From: Gammaproteobacteria bacterium
Lineage (GTDB): Bacteria > Pseudomonadota > Gammaproteobacteria > UBA6429 > Thiohalophilaceae
Length of the DNA stretch: 7,939 nucleotides
Direction: 5' to 3'
NCBI GenBank assembly: GCA_029880425.1
Contig: JAOUOK010000058.1
Location: 1-7,939 of the forward strand
Notes under the pieces: generated by a model
What the model was told of the DNA's origin: nothing
The model's input: only the letters and a program-made list of their open reading frames with translations
The model's database searches: none
Shown here: in pieces, positions 1-5,693 of the stretch
How the letters are laid out: each line of letters starts with the position of its first letter
How positions within the stretch are numbered: position 1 is the stretch's first letter
Translations under genes and position numbers: made by a program

Positions 1-209
1 CATGTTGTCGCCGCGGAGGTAATGGTAATGCCGCGTTCCTGTTCCTGTTCCATCCAGTCCATGGTGGCTGCGCCATCATGAACCTCACCTATCTTGTGAG
101 AGATGCCGGTGTAAAAAAGCACTCGCTCCGTGGTAGTCGTTTTACCTGCATCAATATGAGCCATGATGCCGATATTTCGATACCGCTCGATAGGAGTCTT
201 ACGTGCCAC
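1..209 (-). CDS. fusA: Elongation factor G, N-terminal part (gene runs off the left edge)
   Basis: Translational GTPase that drives ribosome translocation and, with RRF, ribosome recycling in the cytoplasm. Only the first 69 codons are visible. The reading starts at GTG (209-207) and stays open to base 1. The protein begins [20 protein letters not shown]. The G1/P-loop AHIDAGKT lies at residues 17-24. The segment [14 protein letters not shown] at 51-64 is the switch I/G2 region with the conserved RGITI. The GTG is preferred because the N-terminus lines up with known EF-G proteins (MARTTPIARYRNIGI in E. coli). The next in-frame ATG, codon 16, would remove the strand leading into the P-loop. 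A purine-rich AGAGAG (222-217) lies 7 bases upstream. The gene is third in the str block, 30 bases after rpsG. Residue 16 is Met where E. coli has Ser, which is unremarkable. The family is certain. Whether this is the main copy or a paralogue is settled by the rpsG-fusA context in favour of the main copy. Confidence 0.98.
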   Translation of the reverse strand, partial: MARKTPIERYRNIGIMAHIDAGKTTTTERVLFYTGISHKIGEVHDGAATMDWMEQEQERGITITSAATT

Positions 210-216
210 CTTATTT

Positions 217-222
217 CTCTCT
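217..222 (-). promoter_or_regulatory. Ribosome binding site deciding the fusA GTG start
   Basis: AGAGAG on the minus strand ends 7 bases before the GTG at 209-207. It is an imperfect Shine-Dalgarno match but is well spaced, and it supports GTG as the start. No ATG lies in frame between the rpsG stop and this GTG. Confidence 0.55.
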
Positions 223-239
223 TGTACTTATCTACCTTC

Positions 240-710
240 TTACCAGCGGTAATGAGCGAAGGCTTTATTCGCGTCAGCCATACGGTGAGTATCTTCACGT
301 TTTTTCACAGCTGAACCACGGTTCTCAGTCGCTTCGAAAAGCTCACCCGCCAAACGTGCACCCATACCTTTTTCGCCACGCTTACGCGCTGCATCAACCA
401 ACCAGCGCATAGCTAAGGCATTACGACGGTTAGGACGAACTTCACAAGGAACCTGGTATGTAGCACCACCAACACGACGTGATTTAACTTCCACGACCGG
501 GCGGACATTTTCGAGGGCTTTCTCTAATGCTTCTTCAGCACTGAGTTTGCTTTTTTCTGAAACGCTTTCTAAAGCGCCATATACAATCTTTTCAGCTACG
601 GATTTTTTACCGTGCATCATGATCATATTAATGAATTTTGCAATTACGTCAGACTTATACTTAGGGTCTGGTAAAATTGAACGTTTTTCTGCTGCTCTTC
701 TTCTTGCCAT
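240..710 (-). CDS. rpsG: 30S ribosomal protein S7
   Basis: Primary 16S rRNA-binding protein that nucleates assembly of the 30S head and lines the E site and mRNA exit channel. The gene is complete, from ATG (710-708) to TAA (242-240), 156 residues, the usual length of the short S7 form. The basic N-terminus [10 protein letters not shown], the [10 protein letters not shown] segment (12-21) and the beta-hairpin region [16 protein letters not shown] (73-88) match the family. So do [13 protein letters not shown] (91-103), which joins hairpin and helix, and the C-terminal [21 protein letters not shown] block. The start fits the E. coli N-terminus (MPRRR), and a stop codon lies upstream in the same frame with no other start between. 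Its ribosome site is poor: AGAGAGAAG sits 13 bases away, with GGGCAAATCCC between it and the ATG. This suggests dependence on translation of rpsL. In E. coli, S7 represses its own operon at the rpsL-rpsG junction, and the structured spacer here is consistent with that. Identification is certain; regulation is inferred. Confidence 0.99.
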   Translation of the reverse strand: MARRRAAEKRSILPDPKYKSDVIAKFINMIMMHGKKSVAEKIVYGALESVSEKSKLSAEEALEKALENVRPVVEVKSRRVGGATYQVPCEVRPNRRNALAMRWLVDAARKRGEKGMGARLAGELFEATENRGSAVKKREDTHRMADANKAFAHYRW

Positions 711-737
711 GGGATTTGCCCAGCTTCTCTCTAATCA

Positions 738-780
738 AAGTTCAGATACAAGGTGAATTCACCGGATACCTATCGAACTT
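738..780 (-). promoter_or_regulatory. Stem-loop in the rpsL-rpsG spacer, nearer rpsG (candidate part of an S7 operator)
   Basis: On the minus strand AAGTTCGATA (780-771) pairs with TATC and GAACTT (748-745 and 743-738), giving 10 pairs with one bulged base at 744. Inside it lies the perfect 12-base palindrome GGTGAATTCACC (763-752), which can form a GGTG/CACC stem with an AATT loop. The structure sits about 28 bases before the rpsG start. Its position matches the place where S7 binds str mRNA in E. coli. The pairing is visible in the sequence, but the regulatory role is inference. Confidence 0.45.
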
Positions 781-791
781 GTTGAAATACT

Positions 792-819
792 AAGTACTTA
801 AAATTATTTTTAAGTACTT
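792..819 (-). promoter_or_regulatory. 12-bp perfect stem-loop just after the rpsL stop
   Basis: AAGTACTTAAAA (819-808) pairs perfectly with TTTTAAGTACTT (803-792) around a four-base ATAA loop, starting 13 bases after the rpsL stop codon. It is AT-rich, with only two G-C pairs, and has no clean T run after it on the minus strand, so it is unlikely to be a strong terminator. It could slow 3' decay, mark an RNase cut site between rpsL and rpsG, or be the upper part of an S7 operator. Confidence 0.5.
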
Positions 820-832
820 TTAGCGATATTTT

Positions 833-1207
833 TTAACCTTTAGGTCGTTTAGCACCGTACTTAGAACGGCCATTACGACGATCAGGTACACCTGACGTAT
901 CTAATGAACCACGTACTGTGTGATAACGAACACCCGGTAAATCCTTAACACGACCACCACGAATCAGTACGACCGAGTGCTCCTGCAAGTTGTGGCCTTC
1001 ACCACCAATATAACTTGTTACTTCATACCCATTCGTTAAACGAACACGAGCAACCTTACGCATTGCTGAATTCGGTTTTTTCGGTGTTGTTGTGTACACA
1101 CGAGTACACACACCACGTCGTTGTGGGCACGCTTCTAACGCAGGTACGTTGCTTTTCTCGACCTTGCGTTTACGTGGTTTTCTTACCAACTGGTTAATCG
1201 TTGCCAT
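833..1207 (-). CDS. rpsL: 30S ribosomal protein S12
   Basis: Decoding-centre protein of the 30S subunit that sets translational accuracy and is the classical site of streptomycin resistance. The gene is complete, from ATG (1207-1205) to TAA (835-833), 124 residues, as in E. coli. Signature segments are VRKPRKRK near the N-terminus, [23 protein letters not shown] (27-49), and [29 protein letters not shown] (68-96). Lys43 and Lys88 (42 and 87 in mature numbering) are both lysine, the streptomycin-sensitive state. Asp89, the residue methylthiolated by RimO in E. coli, is present; whether it is modified here is unknown. The start is fixed by alignment. AGGA (1216-1213) lies 5 bases and GGAG (1222-1219) 11 bases upstream. 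It is the first gene after an internal promoter and a leader hairpin, so it probably heads the str transcription unit (rpsL-rpsG-fusA). Confidence 0.99.
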   Translation of the reverse strand: MATINQLVRKPRKRKVEKSNVPALEACPQRRGVCTRVYTTTPKKPNSAMRKVARVRLTNGYEVTSYIGGEGHNLQEHSVVLIRGGRVKDLPGVRYHTVRGSLDTSGVPDRRNGRSKYGAKRPKG

Positions 1208-1224
1208 ACTCTTCCTAACTCCAG

Positions 1225-1280
1225 AAAATAAACGACAGGCCGGACCTTTTTGAACTTATTCAAGGGGTCCGACCTGTCGT
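1225..1280 (-). terminator. Leader hairpin with T-rich tract before rpsL (terminator-like or attenuator)
   Basis: On the minus strand, bases 1280-1266 pair with 1246-1232 over 15 pairs. All are Watson-Crick except one G-T pair (1272/1240), which becomes a C-A mismatch if read on the plus strand, so the fold belongs to the minus-strand RNA. An inner TTGAA/TTCAA stem (1263-1259 and 1254-1250) with a TAAG loop caps it. The 3' side runs directly into TTATTTT (1231-1225). This is the form of an intrinsic terminator, yet it lies between a strong promoter and the rpsL ribosome site (GGAG at 1222-1219). It may be an attenuator, a second stop for rpoBC read-through, or a 5' stabilising stem. The structure is certain; its function is open. 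Confidence 0.65.
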
Positions 1281-1284
1281 AAGG

Positions 1285-1319
1285 CGGCGAATTTTAGAGA
1301 AAAGGCGGGTTCCCGTCAA
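1285..1319 (-). promoter_or_regulatory. Sigma-70 promoter for rpsL-rpsG-fusA with GC-rich discriminator
   Basis: The -35 box TTGACG (1319-1314) and -10 box TAAAAT (1296-1291) each match consensus at five of six bases and are separated by exactly 17 bases. The next bases, TCGCCGCC (1290-1283), form a GC-rich discriminator. This is the known hallmark of promoters repressed by ppGpp and DksA in proteobacteria, as expected for ribosomal protein genes. Transcription would start near 1285-1283, giving a leader of roughly 75 bases ahead of rpsL. The -35 box lies inside the loop of the upstream rpoC terminator hairpin. Confidence 0.75.
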
Positions 1320-1332
1320 CCATAAACCCGCC
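1297..1332 (-). terminator. Probable intrinsic terminator of rpoBC
   Basis: GGCGGGTT (1332-1325) pairs perfectly with AACCCGCC (1311-1304) around a 13-base loop. The minus strand then reads TTTT (1303-1300) followed by CTC. It begins 24 bases after the rpoC stop codon. The stem is GC-rich, but the T run is short, so termination may be partial and allow read-through into rpsL. An additional possible outer pairing, GGCGAA (1354-1349) with TTCGCC (1291-1286), would enclose it. The loop and 3' flank are shared with the str promoter. Confidence 0.65.
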
Positions 1333-1356
1333 CTGTTTCAACTTTTTTTCGCCAAT

Positions 1357-4300
1357 TTAGCTTTCACTCACTGACTCAGTCTCTGACGAATCTGAATCAG
1401 GCGTTTGACCATCATTCGCGCTGGCTGCTGAAGCCTCTTCCACTGCAGCCTCTAAAAGTGCATCCGCAGAGACTTCTTCGGCTGAAATATCGTCATTTGA
1501 CGCCATTTCACTCAAAATCTCTTCACTGCGCTTGCGGCGACGTTCTTCATGGTAAGTCATACCCGTACCAGCAGGAATCAGGCGACCCACGATAACGTTT
1601 TCTTTCAGACCACGTAAATCATCAACTTTTCCAGTTACAGCCGCTTCAGTCAATACGCGGGTCGTTTCCTGGAATGATGCCGCAGAAATAAATGATTCTG
1701 TTGCCAGTGATGCCTTAGTAATACCCAGCAAGACATTATCAAATAATGCAGGCTGTTTATCCTGGGCAATCAGCTCATCATTCGTTTCTAATAAACGTGA
1801 ACGATCAACTTGTTCACCACGTAAGAAGTTGCTATCGCCAGGGCTGGTGACTTCAACTTTACGTAGCATTTGACGAACAATAACTTCGATATGCTTATCG
1901 TTGATTTTTACACCTTGTAAACGGTATACATCCTGAACCTCGGTCACGATGTAGTTTGCAAGTTCTTCAACACCCAGTAAGCGCAGAATATCATGCGGGC
2001 TTGGTTCACCCTCGGCAATAACCTCACCTTTTTCTACATGCTCACCTTCGAAGGTCGTAACATGGCGCCATTTTGGAATCAGGGCTTCATAATGATCGCC
2101 TTCAGTAGGTGTAATCATTAAACGCTGCTTACCCTTGGTTTCCTTACCAAAACCAATCGTACCGGTGATTTCTGCAAGAATGGCAGGCTCTTTTGGTTTA
2201 CGTGCTTCAAATAAGTCAGCAACACGTGGCAGACCACCCGTGATATCACGCGTTTTAGATGATTCTTGCGGAATACGAGCAACCGTATCACCCACACCTA
2301 CCATGGTGCCATCTTTAAGGTTAATGATTGCACCAGCTGGTAATACGTAATGAGCTGGGATTTCTGTACCCGCAATATTTAAATCATTGCCTGCATCATC
2401 AACCAACTTAACCATTGGACGAAGATCTTTTGCTTGAGAACCACGTTGTTTTGGATCGGTAATAATTAAGCTAGCTAAACCTGTAATATCGTCAACCTCT
2501 GATGTCGCCGTGACACCATCAACGATATCAATGAACATCACTTTACCTTCTACTTCAGTAATGATTGGATGGGTATGTGGATCCCAGGTTGCAACAACCT
2601 GTCCAGCTTCGACCGTATCTTCATCATTCAAGGTAATAACTGCACCATAAGGTACTTTATAACGCTCACGTTCACGGTTATGTTCATCTAACAAGGTGAT
2701 TTCACCTGAACGTGATACTGCAACAATATGGCCTTTAGCATGCTGTACTGTTTTAATATTATGTAAACGAACGGTACCCGAACCTTTAATTTCAATGCTA
2801 TTAGCTGCAGCAGAACGACTCGCCGCACCACCAATATGGAAGGTACGCATGGTTAACTGTGTACCCGGTTCACCGATAGATTGTGCTGCAATAACACCAA
2901 CAGATTCACCCGCATTTACAATATGACCACGAGCCAGGTCACGACCATAACAAGCAGAACATACACCATGGCGGTTTTCACAGGTAATTGGTGAACGCAC
3001 TTTCATGTGATCAAGACCAAGATTTTCAAGTTTTTCAACCCAGGCTTCATCAAGGAATGTACCGCGTTCAACCAGAACTTTACCTTCGTGATCGACAACG
3101 TCTTCAGCAACAATACGGCCAAGTACACGTTCTGATAATGGTTCAACAACATCACCGCCTTCGATGATACTTGAAACCATCATGCCGTTTTCAGTACCAC
3201 AATCAGTTCCAACAATGGCTAAATCCTGAGATACGTCAACCAAACGACGTGTCAGGTAACCCGAGTTTGCGGTTTTTAATGCTGTATCAGCCAAACCTTT
3301 ACGCGCACCATGGGTTGAGATGAAGTACTGCAGTACTGATAAACCTTCACGGAAGTTTGCAGTAATCGGTGTTTCAATGATTGAGCCATCAGGCTTAGCC
3401 ATCAGACCACGCATACCAGCAAGCTGACGTATTTGCGCGGCACTACCACGAGCACCTGAGTCTGCCATCATAAATACAGAGTTAAATGAAGGTTGAGATA
3501 CAGTATTGCCTTCTCTATCAACAACACTTTCAGAACCCAGGCCATCCATCATGGCTTTGGCTACTTGTTCATTGGTACGAGACCAGATATCAACAACCTT
3601 GTTATAACGTTCACCGTAAGTAACAAGACCTGAAGTATATTGGTCCTGGATCTCTTTAACTTCTGCTTCAGCTGCTCTAAGAATGTCGGCTTTTGAGTCC
3701 GGAATGACCATATCATCTGAGCAGAATGAAACACCTGCACGTGAAGAGTAACCAAAACCGGTATACATTAATTGGTCAGCAAAAATAACCGTATCTTTTA
3801 AACCAAGACGACGGTAACAAGCATTGATCAGCTGTGAAATTGTGCGCTTTTTCATATCCTGGTTTACAAGAGAGAAAGGCAGGCCTTCAGGCACAATATC
3901 ATACAAAATAGCACGACCCGCTGTTGTATCTACCAGGCTTGTTGATGTTGATTTATTACCTTCATCATCAATAGTTGTTTCTGTAATACGGACTTTTACT
4001 CGCGCCTGTAATTCAACAGCGCCATTTGAGTAGGCACGCTGTACTTCAGCAACATCTGAGAAGGTCATGCCTTCACCTTTACCGTTTACACGATCACGAG
4101 TCATGTAATAGAGACCCAATACAACGTCCTGTGATGGAACGATGATTGGCTCACCATTTGCCGGCGAAAGAATATTGTTAGTCGACATCATTAAAGCACG
4201 CGCTTCAATTTGAGCTTCGATCGATAACGGTACGTGAACAGCCATCTGGTCACCATCGAAGTCAGCGTTAAACGCTGTACAAACTAATGGATGTAACTGA

Positions 4301-5640
4301 ATAGCTTTACCTTCAATCAGAACCGGTTCAAATGCCTGGATACCAAGACGGTGAAGTGTTGGTGCACGGTTAAGCATAACCGGGTGTTCACGAATAACGT
4401 CTTCGAGAATATCCCAAACTTCAGTACCTTCTTTTTCAACCAGTTTCTTAGCGGCTTTAATCGTAGTAGCAATACCCAGACGTTCTAATTTACTGAAGAT
4501 AAATGGTTTAAATAATTCCAGCGCCATTTTCTTTGGCAGGCCACATTGATGAAGTTTCAATGTCGGACCAACCACGATTACAGAACGACCCGAGTAATCT
4601 ACACGTTTACCCAGTAAGTTTTGACGGAAACGACCTTGCTTACCTTTAATCATGTCAGCAAGCGATTTTAATGGGCGCTTGTTAGAGCCGGTAATTGCAC
4701 GACCGCGACGACCATTATCTAACAAGGCATCGACAGATTCCTGCAACATACGTTTTTCATTACGCACGATGATGTCTGGTGCATTAAGGTCTAATAAACG
4801 TTTTAAACGGTTATTACGGTTAATCACTCGACGGTATAAATCATTCAAATCAGAAGTCGCAAAACGTCCGCCTTCTAAAGGTACTAATGGACGTAACTCT
4901 GGTGGTAATACAGGCAATACTGTCATTACCATCCATTCTGGTTTGTTATCAGAAGTCTGGAATGCTTCAAGAAGCTTGAGACGCTTGCCTAACTTTTTAA
5001 GCTTGGTTTCAGACTTGGTTGCACCCATACCTTCATGTACAGCTGCAATTTCACGCTCAAGATTGAGTGAAGATAATAATTCAAGAACAGCTTCAGCACC
5101 CATGCGTGCATCAAATTCATCACCAAACTCTTCAACAGTTTCAAGATAGCCTTCATCTGTTAATAGCTGGCCGCGTTCTAAAGTGGTCATACCAGGTTCG
5201 ATAACGACAAACGCTTCAAAATAAAGAACACGCTCGATATCACGTAAGGTCATATCAAGAATCAAACCCATACGAGAGGGTAATGACTTGAGGAACCAGA
5301 TATGTGCACAAGGGCTTGCGAGTTCAATATGACCCATACGTTCACGACGTACTTTTGCCAGAGTTACCTCGATGCCACATTTTTCACAAATAATGCCACG
5401 ATGTTTTAAACGCTTATATTTACCACATAAACATTCGTAATCTTTTACCGGGCCAAAAATTTTGGCACAGAATAAACCATCACGCTCTGGTTTGAACGTA
5501 CGGTAGTTGATGGTTTCAGGTTTCTTAACCTCACCATATGACCATGAACGGATTTTTTGTGGTGATGCCAGTCCAATACGGATTGCATCAAAATCGTCGT
5601 TATGCCCTTGTTGCTTCAGGATCTTAAGTAGATCTTTCAC
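1357..5640 (-). CDS. rpoC: DNA-directed RNA polymerase subunit beta'
   Basis: Largest subunit of RNA polymerase. It holds the catalytic Mg2+, forms the clamp and carries the bridge helix and trigger loop. The gene is complete at 1427 residues (E. coli 1407). The first zinc site is Cys70, Cys72, Cys85 and Cys88. The catalytic loop NADFDGDQM has Asp460, Asp462 and Asp464, the same numbers as E. coli. The bridge-helix region is about 756-806. The second zinc site is Cys814, Cys887, Cys894 and Cys897. The trigger loop, about 910-940, keeps Met931, Arg932 and His935. The stretch from about 941 to 1130 is the SI3-type insert of proteobacteria. The core ends near residue 1371. The last 56 residues form an acidic, serine-rich tail about 22 residues longer than in E. 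coli. The start is GTG (5640-5638), chosen because AGGAG (5652-5648) lies 7 bases upstream and MKDLLK matches the family N-terminus. It lies 53 bases after rpoB and is cotranscribed with it. No intein, split or frameshift is seen. Confidence 0.99.
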   Translation of the reverse strand: MKDLLKILKQQGHNDDFDAIRIGLASPQKIRSWSYGEVKKPETINYRTFKPERDGLFCAKIFGPVKDYECLCGKYKRLKHRGIICEKCGIEVTLAKVRRERMGHIELASPCAHIWFLKSLPSRMGLILDMTLRDIERVLYFEAFVVIEPGMTTLERGQLLTDEGYLETVEEFGDEFDARMGAEAVLELLSSLNLEREIAAVHEGMGATKSETKLKKLGKRLKLLEAFQTSDNKPEWMVMTVLPVLPPELRPLVPLEGGRFATSDLNDLYRRVINRNNRLKRLLDLNAPDIIVRNEKRMLQESVDALLDNGRRGRAITGSNKRPLKSLADMIKGKQGRFRQNLLGKRVDYSGRSVIVVGPTLKLHQCGLPKKMALELFKPFIFSKLERLGIATTIKAAKKLVEKEGTEVWDILEDVIREHPVMLNRAPTLHRLGIQAFEPVLIEGKAIQLHPLVCTAFNADFDGDQMAVHVPLSIEAQIEARALMMSTNNILSPANGEPIIVPSQDVVLGLYYMTRDRVNGKGEGMTFSDVAEVQRAYSNGAVELQARVKVRITETTIDDEGNKSTSTSLVDTTAGRAILYDIVPEGLPFSLVNQDMKKRTISQLINACYRRLGLKDTVIFADQLMYTGFGYSSRAGVSFCSDDMVIPDSKADILRAAEAEVKEIQDQYTSGLVTYGERYNKVVDIWSRTNEQVAKAMMDGLGSESVVDREGNTVSQPSFNSVFMMADSGARGSAAQIRQLAGMRGLMAKPDGSIIETPITANFREGLSVLQYFISTHGARKGLADTALKTANSGYLTRRLVDVSQDLAIVGTDCGTENGMMVSSIIEGGDVVEPLSERVLGRIVAEDVVDHEGKVLVERGTFLDEAWVEKLENLGLDHMKVRSPITCENRHGVCSACYGRDLARGHIVNAGESVGVIAAQSIGEPGTQLTMRTFHIGGAASRSAAANSIEIKGSGTVRLHNIKTVQHAKGHIVAVSRSGEITLLDEHNRERERYKVPYGAVITLNDEDTVEAGQVVATWDPHTHPIITEVEGKVMFIDIVDGVTATSEVDDITGLASLIITDPKQRGSQAKDLRPMVKLVDDAGNDLNIAGTEIPAHYVLPAGAIINLKDGTMVGVGDTVARIPQESSKTRDITGGLPRVADLFEARKPKEPAILAEITGTIGFGKETKGKQRLMITPTEGDHYEALIPKWRHVTTFEGEHVEKGEVIAEGEPSPHDILRLLGVEELANYIVTEVQDVYRLQGVKINDKHIEVIVRQMLRKVEVTSPGDSNFLRGEQVDRSRLLETNDELIAQDKQPALFDNVLLGITKASLATESFISAASFQETTRVLTEAAVTGKVDDLRGLKENVIVGRLIPAGTGMTYHEERRRKRSEEILSEMASNDDISAEEVSADALLEAAVEEASAASANDGQTPDSDSSETESVSES

Positions 5641-5647
5641 GTTGTCA

Positions 5648-5652
5648 CTCCT
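5648..5652 (-). promoter_or_regulatory. Strong ribosome binding site for the rpoC GTG start
   Basis: AGGAG on the minus strand lies 7 bases before the GTG at 5640-5638. It is the best Shine-Dalgarno match in the window and fixes a non-ATG start. The other nearby GTG (5649-5647) is in a different frame and meets a stop at its fourth codon. Confidence 0.85.
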
Positions 5653-5660
5653 AGAAAATT

Positions 5661-5690
5661 ATAGATTGATGTTTAATAAGACCAATCTAT
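5661..5690 (-). other. Small stem-loop in the rpoB-rpoC spacer
   Basis: ATAGATTG (5690-5683) pairs perfectly with CAATCTAT (5668-5661) around a 14-base loop, starting 3 bases after the rpoB stop codon. It has only two G-C pairs and the T tract after it is short (TTTT within AATTTTC), so termination is unlikely. A role in processing or spacing of the rpoB-rpoC message is possible, or it may be chance. Confidence 0.35.
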
Positions 5691-5693
5691 TAA

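Noticed and set aside
78..412. Short plus-strand frames over fusA and rpsG
   Set aside because: They are antisense to well-identified conserved genes, have no recognisable similarity and overlap one another in different frames.
752..763. GGTGAATTCACC palindrome as a DNA operator for a repressor
   Set aside because: It lies inside a gene spacer with no promoter nearby and fits better as the inner part of an RNA stem-loop. I recognise no regulator for it.
1304..1350. Terminator for the plus strand (hairpin 1304-1332 followed by T7 at 1343-1349)
   Set aside because: No plus-strand gene ends here, and the T run begins about 10 bases after the stem, too far for an intrinsic terminator. The minus-strand reading fits the gene layout better.
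4652..5149. 165-codon open frame on the plus strand inside rpoC
   Set aside because: It lies fully antisense to a highly conserved part of beta', with no recognisable protein family and no plausible ribosome site seen. It is a by-product of rpoC codon use.
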